This document shows positions 18,072 to 26,719 of a stretch of DNA of 64,000 nt, in pieces. The notes under the pieces are model-generated. The model saw only the letters and a list, made by a program, of their open reading frames with translations. It ran no database searches and had not been told where the DNA came from. The DNA is from Candidatus Pantoea soli (GTDB lineage: Bacteria > Pseudomonadota > Gammaproteobacteria > Enterobacterales > Enterobacteriaceae), in contig NZ_CP032702.1 of NCBI RefSeq assembly GCF_007833795.1, forward strand, positions 372,001 through 436,000. The letters run 5' to 3'. A program made the position numbers and the translations under genes. Position 1 is the stretch's first letter, and each line of letters opens with the position of its first letter.

Positions 18072-19310
18072 ATGGTTTCACCGCACTCCGCAGCGGACGA
18101 CTCGCTGCTGCGGCACAGGGCGTTTGTCGCCTTCTGGCTGGCACGCACCTGCTCCTCATTTGGTTTTCAGATGTTTTCTGTGGCGGTCAGCTGGCAGATT
18201 TATGCGCTAACCCACAGCGCGCTGGCGCTGGGCATGATCGGCCTGATGCAGTTTCTGCCCTCTGTGCTGCTGGCGCTGCCTGCCGGGCACCTCGCCGACC
18301 AGCACGACCGCCGCCGGATTGTGCTCCTCGGCCAGCTGATTGAGTGGGCGGCGCTGCTGGGACTGGTGGCGCTGACGCTGCTGCACTGGGCTGGCCGCGT
18401 GGAGATCTGGGGGCTGGTATTCCTGATTTCCGTGGCGAAGGCGCTGGAGTGGCCGGCGATGACCTCGATGCTGCCTGCGCTGGTACCGCCGCCGATTCTG
18501 GCACGCGCCATGGCGGCGAACTCGGTCGGCGGCGAAGCAGCGGTGATTATCGGGCCTACCCTCGGCGGCCTGCTGTATGTGGCCGGCCCGGAAGTGGTGT
18601 ACGGCGTCTCCGCGCTGTTCTATCTGTTCTCGCTGGTGCTGGTCAGCCGCCTGCGCTATGAACGTGCGCCACAAACGCGGATGCCAATGACCCTCACCAA
18701 TATGTTTGCCGGCGTGCGTTTTATCCGCGAGCGCAAAGATGTGCTGGGCGTCATTTCGCTCGATCTGTTTGCCGTGCTGCTGGGCGGGGCCACGGCGCTG
18801 CTGCCGATCTTCGCGCAGGATATCCTGCACACCGGGCCGTGGGGGCTGGGGCTGCTGCGCGGTGCGCCTTCGGTCGGGGCGCTGCTGGTGGGCGTGTGGC
18901 TCAGCCGCCGCAAGCTGGAAAAGCACGTGGGTATGATCATGTTTGGTTCCGTGGCCGGATTCGGTCTGGCCACGCTGGTGTTCGCGCTCTCTACCCAGCT
19001 GTGGCTGTCACTGCTGGCGCTGGCGGCACTCGGCGGGTTTGATATGGTCAGCATGGTGATTCGCGGTGCGCTGGTGCAGCTGGACACGCCGGATGCGATG
19101 CGCGGTCGCGTGAACGCAGTGAACGCTATCTTTATCAACACCTCTAACCAGCTTGGGGAGTTTGAATCCGGTCTGCTGGCGGCCTGGCTGGGCGCCGTGC
19201 CGGCGGCGGCACTCGGCGGCATCGGCACGCTGGTGGTGGTGGCACTCTGGATGACCCTGTTCCCGCACCTGCGTAAACGGCAGAAGCTGGAGAATGAGCC
19301 GGCGGCCTGA
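18072..19310 (+). CDS. MFS exporter, DHA3/EntS-like
   Basis: A 412-residue MFS protein of the DHA3 type, as in the enterobactin exporter EntS and macrolide pumps. Marks are FWLARTCSSFGFQMFSVAVSWQIY in helix 1, the loop AGHLADQHDRRRI, and the late RGRVNAVNAIFINTSNQLGEFESG stretch typical of this group. It is expected to export a small molecule, possibly a siderophore-like compound; no siderophore genes are nearby, so the substrate is open. Monocistronic; an AAGGA motif lies upstream of the ATG. Confidence 0.78.
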   Translation: MVSPHSAADDSLLRHRAFVAFWLARTCSSFGFQMFSVAVSWQIYALTHSALALGMIGLMQFLPSVLLALPAGHLADQHDRRRIVLLGQLIEWAALLGLVALTLLHWAGRVEIWGLVFLISVAKALEWPAMTSMLPALVPPPILARAMAANSVGGEAAVIIGPTLGGLLYVAGPEVVYGVSALFYLFSLVLVSRLRYERAPQTRMPMTLTNMFAGVRFIRERKDVLGVISLDLFAVLLGGATALLPIFAQDILHTGPWGLGLLRGAPSVGALLVGVWLSRRKLEKHVGMIMFGSVAGFGLATLVFALSTQLWLSLLALAALGGFDMVSMVIRGALVQLDTPDAMRGRVNAVNAIFINTSNQLGEFESGLLAAWLGAVPAAALGGIGTLVVVALWMTLFPHLRKRQKLENEPAA

Positions 19311-19405
19311 TGCCTGCGCCGGTTCTCAGTGGGGGTGCACCGCACCGCGACTGTGACCGGCAGCGACTTTTTTACCTTCGATTTGATTATTATCAATCAT
19401 ATTTG

Positions 19406-19431
19406 ATTGTTTGTGAGCATGATCAAACAAT
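19406..19431. promoter_or_regulatory. Inverted repeat upstream of the symporter operon
   Basis: ATTGTTTG and CAAACAAT are separated by ten bases. Further TTGATT-type half sites occur just before it, including TGATT-N6-AATCA at 19384-19399. A regulator site is likely; the regulator is not encoded beside it. Confidence 0.45.
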
Positions 19432-19463
19432 TTACCGCCTGATTGCCCTATAAATTGCCCTGC

Positions 19464-19512
19464 CTGTGCGTAATTTCATTCGTGGTTGATTGAAATAAAT
19501 CATTACGCACAG
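19464..19512. promoter_or_regulatory. Long 49-bp inverted repeat upstream of the symporter operon
   Basis: CTGTGCGTAAT at 19464-19474 and its exact reverse complement at 19502-19512 bracket an AT-rich core that itself has ATTTCA and TGAAAT inverted. It lies about 110 bases before the symporter start. It could be a pair of operator half sites or a strong hairpin in the leader RNA. Confidence 0.5.
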
Positions 19513-19621
19513 CCGGTGGCAGCCAGCGCCTGGCGCGACAACAACCCTACCCGCCACCTCATTCTGCGGCGCGCGCGCAGCCCCGCGAACGCCACGACCC
19601 TACGTTATCGATGAGGCTACA

Positions 19622-21043
19622 ATGAAACAATTCTCTGCTGAAGGGATGGTCATTATTGTCGGGATAGTGATTGCCTACATCCTGTTTACCACCTGGCTGA
19701 CATGGCGTTTACGCAGTAAAAACAGCGGTGATTTTATGGCGGGCTCCAATGTCATGCCTGCCTTTGTCGTGGGTGTGATGCTGATGTCAGAGTATATCGG
19801 AGCAAAGTCCACCATCGGCACCGCGCAGGCGGCATTTGAAGATGGCTTTGCCGCATCCTGGTCGGTCATCGGGGCCGCCATTGGTTTTCCGCTGTTTGGT
19901 TTCCTGCTGGTCAGACGCATTTACAACACCGGTAAAATCACCATTTCCGGTGCGATTGCCGAACGCTACGGCAACTCCACCAAAAATATCATTTCGATTA
20001 TCATGATTTACGCGCTGCTGCTGGTGAACGTGGGCAACTACGTCAGCGGCGCGGCGGCCATCTCTACGGTGCTGAACCTTGATCTGACCACGGCGGCGGT
20101 GATCACTGCCGTGGTCAGCACCTTTTACTTTATGTTTGGCGGTATGAAAGGTGTGGCCTGGGTGACGCTGCTGCACAGCGGACTAAAGTACGTTGGTATT
20201 CTGATCATTCTCGGCGTGGCGCTGCACATGACCGGTGGCGTCAGCCCGATGATCAAAGAGATGCCGCACTTTTACTGGACGTGGGATGGCAACGTCGGGG
20301 CCAGCACTATCGTCGCCTGGATGATTGGCACCATCGGATCAATCTTCTGCACCCAGTTTGTGATTCAGGCCATTGCCTCAACCAAAAGCGCGGAGTCGGC
20401 AAAGCGTGCAACCTGGGTAGCCTTTTTCTTCTGTATGCCCATCGCCATCGCCATTGCACTGATTGGCGTGGCGGCAAAATATCTGCATCCGGGCATTAAG
20501 AGCCTCTACGCGCTGCCGGTGTTTCTGCAGGATATGAGCCCGTGGCTGGCAGGCATTGTCACCACCTCGCTGGTGGCATCGATTTTTGTCAGCGTCAGCA
20601 CCGTGGCGCTGGCGATTGCCTCGCTGGTGGTGAAGGATTTTTACGTCCCGTACTGCCGTCCGACGCCCGAGCGTGAATTCCGCATGACGCGCTGGCTGTC
20701 GCTGCTGATTGGTTTTCTGCCGCTGATCTTCGTGCTGCTGGTGCCGGAAGTGTTAAAGCTTTCGTTCTTTACCCGCGCAATACGCCTGTCGATCTCAGTG
20801 GTGGCGATCATCGCTTTCTATCTGCCGTTCTACAAAAGCACGCGCGGCGCCAACGCGGGACTGATCGGTGCCTGCGTGATGACCTCACTATGGTATCTGC
20901 TCGGCGATCCGTTGGGTATCAATAATATGTATGTCGCTCTGATCACGCCGGCGGTGATCATGGTGATCGACCGGCTGATTCCGTCGCGCCAGACGCCGCG
21001 CCAGAAAGCGCCCAAATCTTCAATGCAAAACAGTGGAGCCTGA
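19622..21043 (+). CDS. Sodium:solute symporter
   Basis: A 473-residue inner-membrane protein of the SSS family, with about 13 hydrophobic helices. Marks include SEYIGAKSTIGTAQAAFEDG in the early core and FGGMKGVAWVTLLHSGLKYVG in the middle. It is the first gene of an operon with a sialidase-like hydrolase (one base between stop and next start) and a dehydrogenase, so it probably brings in the sugar-acid or glycoside substrate with sodium. The sugar cannot be stated from sequence. Confidence 0.85.
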   Translation: MKQFSAEGMVIIVGIVIAYILFTTWLTWRLRSKNSGDFMAGSNVMPAFVVGVMLMSEYIGAKSTIGTAQAAFEDGFAASWSVIGAAIGFPLFGFLLVRRIYNTGKITISGAIAERYGNSTKNIISIIMIYALLLVNVGNYVSGAAAISTVLNLDLTTAAVITAVVSTFYFMFGGMKGVAWVTLLHSGLKYVGILIILGVALHMTGGVSPMIKEMPHFYWTWDGNVGASTIVAWMIGTIGSIFCTQFVIQAIASTKSAESAKRATWVAFFFCMPIAIAIALIGVAAKYLHPGIKSLYALPVFLQDMSPWLAGIVTTSLVASIFVSVSTVALAIASLVVKDFYVPYCRPTPEREFRMTRWLSLLIGFLPLIFVLLVPEVLKLSFFTRAIRLSISVVAIIAFYLPFYKSTRGANAGLIGACVMTSLWYLLGDPLGINNMYVALITPAVIMVIDRLIPSRQTPRQKAPKSSMQNSGA

Positions 21044-21044
21044 T

Positions 21045-22229
21045 ATGACCGATTCAAACGTTACCGTTGAGCGTGACGGTAACCTTCATCCACACGCGCA
21101 GGATGCGCAGCAGCTGACGGCCATGCTGCCTTCGGGCTGCCCACAAAACCACGCGGCGAACCTGCTGCCGCTGCCTGATGGCGATCTGCTGTGCGTGTGG
21201 TTTGGCGGAACGCAGGAAGGCATCGCCGATATTTCCGTGTGGTGTTCGCGGCTGGCGCAGGGCAGCACACAGTGGAGCGCAGCGCAGCAATTATCGGACG
21301 ATCCGACGCGATCGGAGCAGAACCCGGTGCTGTTCCTCGATCCGCAGCAGGTGCTGTGGCTGCTGTGGACGGCGCAGAAAGCCGGCAATCAGGACACGGC
21401 CATCGTGCGCTATCGCCAGTCGCACGATCTCGGCCGCAGCTGGGGTGAGATTGCCACCCTGCTGGATCAGCCCGGCACGTTTATCCGTCAGCCGCTGGTG
21501 GTGCTGCCGGACGGTAAATGGCTGCTGCCGGTGTTTTACTGTCGCACGCAGCCCGGCGTGAAATGGGTGGGCAATGAAGATGTCAGCGCAGTGAAAATCT
21601 CCAGCGATGGCGGGAAAAGCTGGCGCGATGTGGCCGTGCCGGACAGCCTCGGCTGCGTGCACATGAACATTACGCTGCTGCAGGATGGCAGTCTGCTGGC
21701 ACTGTATCGCAGCCGCTGGGCTGATTATATCTACCAGAGCCGCTCGGCAGACGGTGGCGAGAGCTGGAGCGCACCGCAGCCCACGGCGCTGCCGAATAAC
21801 AACGCCTCCATTCAGGTCACGACACTGCGCAATGGTCACCTGGCGCTGGTATTCAATGCCATGAGCGCGCGCGATGCCACCGAACGCCGTCTCTCGCTGT
21901 ATGACGAGATCGACGATGAAGAGGAGGGCGACGTGGCGGTGGCGGCGGAGCCGGTGGTGCACGGCGGGCGCACCGCCTTCTGGGGCGCACCGCGCGCGCC
22001 GATGACGCTGGCGATTTCGCCCGACGGTGGCCGCAGCTGGCCCTGGCAGCGTAACCTTGATGAGGGCGACGGCTACTGCATGACCAATAATTCACAGCAG
22101 AAGCTGAACCGCGAATTCTCCTATCCCAGCATCAAACAGAGTGATGATGGCGCACTGCATATCGCCTACACCTGGTATCGCCAGGCGATCAAATACGTGC
22201 GCGTGGACGAAAACTGGGTAAGGGGGTGA
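21045..22229 (+). CDS. Sialidase-like (BNR repeat) hydrolase
   Basis: A 394-residue beta-propeller protein of the exo-sialidase superfamily. At least four Asp-boxes (S-x-D-x-G-x-x-W) are visible: SHDLGRSW, SSDGGKSW, SADGGESW and SPDGGRSW. There is no signal peptide, so it should act in the cytoplasm on an imported compound, unlike secreted sialidases. The ATG at 21045 has GGAG six bases upstream. Many proteins of this family in plant-associated bacteria are not true sialidases, so the substrate is left open. Confidence 0.75.
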   Translation: MTDSNVTVERDGNLHPHAQDAQQLTAMLPSGCPQNHAANLLPLPDGDLLCVWFGGTQEGIADISVWCSRLAQGSTQWSAAQQLSDDPTRSEQNPVLFLDPQQVLWLLWTAQKAGNQDTAIVRYRQSHDLGRSWGEIATLLDQPGTFIRQPLVVLPDGKWLLPVFYCRTQPGVKWVGNEDVSAVKISSDGGKSWRDVAVPDSLGCVHMNITLLQDGSLLALYRSRWADYIYQSRSADGGESWSAPQPTALPNNNASIQVTTLRNGHLALVFNAMSARDATERRLSLYDEIDDEEEGDVAVAAEPVVHGGRTAFWGAPRAPMTLAISPDGGRSWPWQRNLDEGDGYCMTNNSQQKLNREFSYPSIKQSDDGALHIAYTWYRQAIKYVRVDENWVRG

Positions 22230-22231
22230 AC

Positions 22232-22909
22232 ATGGCGCGACATGCGCTGGTCACCGGCGCCAGCTCCGGCATTGGGGCGGCGATTGCCGAACGGCTGCTG
22301 GCGGAAGGCTGGCAGGTTACCGGCTTCAGCCGGGCGCCGATCGTTAACGATCATCCGGCATTTACCGCGGTGAGCGTCGATCTGGCGGATAGCGCGCGGC
22401 TTAAACAGGCGCTGGCGGCGCTGCCCGCAGTGAATGCACTGGTGCACGCTGCCGGCATGATGTGCGCTGCGCCGCTTGGCGCACTGGATGAGGAGCAGGG
22501 CGCGCGCCTGTGGTATCTGCATGTGCAGGTGGCGCAGATCCTCGCCAACACCTTGCAGCCGCAGATGCGCAGGGGCGATCGCATCCTGCTGATTGGCAGC
22601 CGCACGTCGCGCGGCGCAGCGCAGCGCAGCCAGTATGTCAGCACCAAGGCGGCGATGGTCGGCATGGCGCGCAGCTGGGCGGCAGAGCTGGCACCGCTGG
22701 GCATTACCGTCAATGTGATTGCGCCCGGTGCCACGGCAACGCCGATGCTGCAGCAGCCGGGCCGCGCCAGTTCGCCGCCGTCGCTGCCGCCGCTGGGGCG
22801 TTACATTGAGCCCTCTGAGGTGGCTGCGCTGGCCGCCTTTGTGCTTTCCCCGTCCGCCGATGCCATTACCGGCCAGGAGCTGGTGATATGCGGCGGAGCC
22901 TCGCTGTAA
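22232..22909 (+). CDS. Short-chain dehydrogenase/reductase
   Basis: A 225-residue SDR protein: cofactor motif TGASSGIG near the N-terminus, catalytic serine region LIGSRTSRGA, YVSTKAA (Tyr and Lys of the YxxxK motif), and PGATATPM. It likely oxidises or reduces the sugar released by the upstream hydrolase. The ATG at 22232 was chosen over the GTG at 22226 because the AAGGGGG ribosome-binding site is five bases before the ATG but too near the GTG. Confidence 0.82.
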   Translation: MARHALVTGASSGIGAAIAERLLAEGWQVTGFSRAPIVNDHPAFTAVSVDLADSARLKQALAALPAVNALVHAAGMMCAAPLGALDEEQGARLWYLHVQVAQILANTLQPQMRRGDRILLIGSRTSRGAAQRSQYVSTKAAMVGMARSWAAELAPLGITVNVIAPGATATPMLQQPGRASSPPSLPPLGRYIEPSEVAALAAFVLSPSADAITGQELVICGGASL

Positions 22910-23115
22910 AGCTGTTGCCCCACACCCGATGATTTTCTGCTGGCACCTGTGGAACCCCGCAGTGCCAGCCTCTCTTCACCATCAGGCGGGCGTTCTCCCT
23001 GCCGCAGCGCGCTTTCTTTGGCGTAAGCACAGTGATACTCTTCCCCGGTTTTTCATGGCTGATTTCAACGTTTTATTTGGTGCGGAGCCTGGTGTTCTGC
23101 TGGAGAAAGCCCGGA

Positions 23116-24087
23116 ATGGATCAGGATGTTACCCGCGTAATCAAATCCCAGCCGCTCTACCCGGTGCACAGTGACAGGCATATTGTCTTTGGCGTTGACG
23201 GCAGGTTCGCCGCGCATGCGCTGATCACCATCCTGTCGATCATGCGGCACGCCGGCGAAACCGTTTATCATTTTCACCTGCTCTCCGCGGCGTTTACCCC
23301 CACTGACAATGACCGACTGGCGCGCGTGTTTGCCGGCACGCCGCACGGCCTCACGCTGCATCATCTGCCGGATTCCCTGTTTGCTGCCTTTCCGGTAACG
23401 GCGCTGTTTACCCGGGCCACCTATTACCGTTTTCTGGCCCCGCTGGTGCTGCCGCAGGCAGAGAAGCTGCTCTATCTGGATGCGGATATGGTGTGTGTGA
23501 ACCCGCTGGATGCCCTGTGGCACATGCCCACCGGGCCGGAGGCGATTGCGCTGGTGGCCGGTGAGCTCACCGCGCTGCAGCCAACGCTGGCCCGGCAGGT
23601 AGGATTGCGCGGCGAGCGCTATTTCAATGCCGGCATGATGCTGATCGATGTGTCGCAGTGGAACCATGCCCGCATCAGCGAACAGGCGTTTGCCTTGCTG
23701 GCTGAAAAAGGCCACCGCTTTCAGTACCTCGATCAGGATGCGCTGAATGTGCTGCTGGAAGACCGCGTCAGTTTTGTGCGGTCGCGCTTTAATACCCTGA
23801 CGATGCTGGCGCATGACGACGCCGGCTATACGATGGATGTCCCGCCGGAGACCTGCCTGATTCACTATGCCGGCGCGGATAAACCCTGGCAGCAGTGGAA
23901 CGAACAGTTTGTCTGCCGCCACTACCGCGCGATTTACCGCACTTCGCCGCTGGCGGCTGTGCCGTTTGATAAGCCCGCCACGGCTGCGCAGGCAAAGAAA
24001 ATGTACAAGCTGCTGTTACGCAAAAGGAAATGGCTGCAGGCGCTGGTCTGGCGGCTAAAACATCTGAAGATGAGGTACTGTAAGTGA
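23116..24087 (+). CDS. Glycosyltransferase family 8 (WaaO/WaaJ-like)
   Basis: A 323-residue glycosyltransferase of family 8, as in lipopolysaccharide core glucosyl- and galactosyltransferases. Marks are FGVDGRFAAHALITILSI at the N-terminus, the metal-binding LYLDADMVC (DxD), FNAGMMLIDV, YLDQDALN, and IHYAGADKPW. The C-terminus is basic, as in membrane-associated core enzymes. Translation probably starts at the ATG at 23116; a GGAG lies ten bases before it. Its end overlaps the ligase-like gene by GTGA. Confidence 0.85.
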   Translation: MDQDVTRVIKSQPLYPVHSDRHIVFGVDGRFAAHALITILSIMRHAGETVYHFHLLSAAFTPTDNDRLARVFAGTPHGLTLHHLPDSLFAAFPVTALFTRATYYRFLAPLVLPQAEKLLYLDADMVCVNPLDALWHMPTGPEAIALVAGELTALQPTLARQVGLRGERYFNAGMMLIDVSQWNHARISEQAFALLAEKGHRFQYLDQDALNVLLEDRVSFVRSRFNTLTMLAHDDAGYTMDVPPETCLIHYAGADKPWQQWNEQFVCRHYRAIYRTSPLAAVPFDKPATAAQAKKMYKLLLRKRKWLQALVWRLKHLKMRYCK

Positions 24088-25331
24088 AGCGTGTTGTTAT
24101 CCAGCCCTGGCTGGCAGAAAAGAACCTTTACGCCTGCTGCTTTTTGCTGCTGACTGCCGCGCTGGCCGCCGCCCTGGTGGTGCCGGCCTACCCGAAAAAG
24201 ATCTTTTACTTTGTCAGCTATGTCGTGGCGTTGTTCCTGCTGGTGCAGGGCATCAGAAAACGGTGGATCGCCGATAAAACGGCGCTGGCCGTGGCGCTGC
24301 CGCTGCTGTTTATTGGGCTGGTACGGCTGATCTGGTCCCGCCTTTTTGCCCATGCGGCGTTCAGTGATGTCGTGGATAACTACTCTCAGGGCGGTAAACT
24401 GTTCATTATCGCCGCGCTGCTCAGCTATTTTATCCTCAGCTGGCGCGCCTGCCTGACGCGTCGCCTGCTTGGCATCAGTGCGATCATCTTGTTTATCGGG
24501 CTGCTGGCGACGCTGGGCGCGGGCCTGTATGAACATTTTCGCACCCTGCAGCGCATCCAGCTGCTGACGGATTCTGCCGGTACCGTTTCCTATCTGATTA
24601 CCGCGCTGGCGCTGACCACGCTTTACGTTAGTCATCAGGTGGTGACGCAGCGTCTGGGGCAGATGGCGCTGTTCCTGGCGGTGTTTGCGCTTAACATGGC
24701 GCTGATGATCCTTACCGAATCCCGCGCCGGCATTCTGACGCTGCCGCTGCTCTACCTGGCTTACTTCTCGCTGACGCACAGGTGGGCAGGCAAAATCACG
24801 CTGGCGGGGCTGGCGGCGGCAGTGGTGATTGGACTGTTCCTGATGCCCGCTTCGGTGTGGCAGCGGCTCGACAGCATTCATAACGAAGTGGACAGTTATC
24901 AGACCAATAACAATACGTCGATTGGGGCACGCTTCTCCATCTGGAAAGGCGGCTGGCACAGCGTTTCCTGGTCGCTGCTGGGACAGAGCCCGGACAGCCG
25001 GACCGCCATCGCGCGAACCTATATTCAGCAGCATGAACGCAATAATCCGGAAGCCTGGAAGAATGTGATGTATCACCTGCATGATGACACGCTGGAAACG
25101 CTGTCGCTGCAGGGTATTGCCGGTCTGCTCTCGCTGCTGACGTTTTATCTGACGCTGCTGGTGGTGGCTATCCGGCGCGGCGTGCCCGGCTTATCGCTGC
25201 TGCCGCTGGCGATAGTGATTTTCGGGCTGACCGACACCGTGCTGATACAAAGCAGTTCGGTGATGATTCTGGCACTGGCCATTATCCTCAGCTATGCGCT
25301 GATGGCGTCACCGCCGCAGCGAAGCCGGTAA
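24084..25331 (+). CDS. O-antigen ligase-like protein (WaaL family)
   Basis: A 415-residue membrane protein with about ten helices and a large periplasmic loop around residues 260-340 (SIGARFSIWKGG, then YHLHDDTLETLSLQGI). This layout is that of O-antigen ligases, which join O-antigen to lipid A-core in the periplasm. The start is a GTG inside the preceding glycosyltransferase stop (GTGA), so it is coupled to it. Family members also include polymerases, so ligase function is likely but not certain. Confidence 0.75.
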   Translation: MKRVVIQPWLAEKNLYACCFLLLTAALAAALVVPAYPKKIFYFVSYVVALFLLVQGIRKRWIADKTALAVALPLLFIGLVRLIWSRLFAHAAFSDVVDNYSQGGKLFIIAALLSYFILSWRACLTRRLLGISAIILFIGLLATLGAGLYEHFRTLQRIQLLTDSAGTVSYLITALALTTLYVSHQVVTQRLGQMALFLAVFALNMALMILTESRAGILTLPLLYLAYFSLTHRWAGKITLAGLAAAVVIGLFLMPASVWQRLDSIHNEVDSYQTNNNTSIGARFSIWKGGWHSVSWSLLGQSPDSRTAIARTYIQQHERNNPEAWKNVMYHLHDDTLETLSLQGIAGLLSLLTFYLTLLVVAIRRGVPGLSLLPLAIVIFGLTDTVLIQSSSVMILALAIILSYALMASPPQRSR

Positions 25332-25359
25332 ACAAGGGCGCGCCTGCATTACCGGCCGC

Positions 25360-26286
25360 TCAGAAGGCCTTTTTCAGCTTCAGCTGCAGGTATTTCTTTT
25401 TGAAGCTGGTGCGTACCTGGCGATCCAGCAGAAACCCCGGCAGCGGGATTTTTTGCAGGGCGGCCTGCACCTGCGCCCGGTCTGCCGGCTGGCTGAGGCT
25501 GGCCTGATACTTATGGGCGATGTTAATCCAGTGACAGGAGAGCAGGTTACGGTATCGCGCCGGCAAAACCTCATCCATATGCTGCGTGGCGGCAACCAGC
25601 AGAGAAATTTTTTCCGCATCCAGCTTGCTGGAGAGGCTGTTGTCCCGCTTGAAGTAGAGATAAGGGCTGACGTCGGCATACACGATGTGCTGGCTGGCGG
25701 TCAGGATTTCCGGGAACAGCCAGGCATCTTCATAGCAGCGGAAAGGCGGAAACCGGTGCTGCAGCAGAAGGTCGCGTCTGATGAACTGTCCGATAAAGTG
25801 CGCCTGTAATTCGCGATGGATCAGAAATTTTTCAATGGTCTGGTGCCGGGTCAGGGCGGTAAAAGTTGGACTGCGCCACGTTTCGCCGCCGCGCCGGCTT
25901 TCATAAACCTCATTGAGCCGGGCGAGCAGCATATCGGGCTGCTGACGCGACAGATAGGGCACAATCTCTGTCAGCGCGTCCGGCAGCAGCTGATCGTCGC
26001 CATCCAGCATGGTGACATACTGACCGCGGCACTGCTGAACGCCAAAGTTTCTCACTTCACCAATGTTGCGATACGCCACGTTAAACACGTTGCTGGCCGG
26101 ATGCGCCGCCGCGAAAGCCTGCAGCATCGCGGCCGTGCCATCGGTCGAGGCGTCATTCACCAGAACGATTTCCACCGCCTGCCGGACGTCACGGCAGGCG
26201 CGTCGAACGCTGTCCAGCGTATCGGCAAGATAGTTTTCACAATTGTGGGCGGTGACCAGTACGCTGAGAACAAACTGAGAAGCCAT
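25360..26286 (-). CDS. Glycosyltransferase family 2
   Basis: A 308-residue GT-A fold glycosyltransferase: SVLVTAHNCENYLADTLDS at the N-terminus, LVNDASTDGT, and TMLDGDDQLLPDA, which carries the DxD-type motif. The C-terminus is basic. It faces the GT8/ligase pair tail to tail, so it is a separate transcript, but its role in surface polysaccharide or core sugar assembly is likely shared. Donor and acceptor unknown. Confidence 0.83.
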   Translation of the reverse strand: MASQFVLSVLVTAHNCENYLADTLDSVRRACRDVRQAVEIVLVNDASTDGTAAMLQAFAAAHPASNVFNVAYRNIGEVRNFGVQQCRGQYVTMLDGDDQLLPDALTEIVPYLSRQQPDMLLARLNEVYESRRGGETWRSPTFTALTRHQTIEKFLIHRELQAHFIGQFIRRDLLLQHRFPPFRCYEDAWLFPEILTASQHIVYADVSPYLYFKRDNSLSSKLDAEKISLLVAATQHMDEVLPARYRNLLSCHWINIAHKYQASLSQPADRAQVQAALQKIPLPGFLLDRQVRTSFKKKYLQLKLKKAF

Positions 26287-26428
26287 AGGGATTCGCTAAC
26301 TTTTCCGGAAACAGAGCTGCTGAATCATACCGTAAGCGTTGCTGCGAAGGGGAGGAATTTACCGGCCGGCGAGCGGGGAAAAGGCGAAGGCGAATCGGGC
26401 GGCCGCGGCGGGCCACCCGTGAATCTGC

Positions 26429-26719
26429 TCAGGCAACGCCCTCAACCAGCAGCACGCGGTAATGCGCGCCTTTCAGCCGATGCGCTTTGGCTTCCTGATA
26501 GGCCGGACTGTGATACCAGGCTTTTGCCGCTTCGCGATCGGGGAACTCCAGCACCACGACGCCTTCGGCATCGCGGCCTTCCAGCACTTCCAGCTCGCCG
26601 TAAAACGCCAGCGGTTTGATGGGGTGATCGCCGCGCGCCTGGCCCGCTTTTTCGGCGTACACCGCCAGCTCATCTGCATCCAGCGTTTCATCTTTAATAA
26701 ATACGATATAGGCCGCCAT
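26429..26719 (-). CDS. DUF1330 family protein
   Basis: A 96-residue protein of the DUF1330 family (dimeric alpha-beta barrel): AAYIVFIKDETLDADELAVY at the start and VVVLEFPDREAAKAWYHSPAYQEAK in the middle. The function of the family is not established. Its ATG shares one base with the yghU stop (TAATG), and the GGAG motif lies inside yghU, so it is translated by coupling to yghU. Confidence 0.85.
   Translation of the reverse strand: MAAYIVFIKDETLDADELAVYAEKAGQARGDHPIKPLAFYGELEVLEGRDAEGVVVLEFPDREAAKAWYHSPAYQEAKAHRLKGAHYRVLLVEGVA

Noticed and set aside
23934..25082. Open frame of 382 codons on the minus strand
   Set aside because: Antisense to the O-antigen-ligase-like gene and rich in Arg, Gln and His as mirror frames are.
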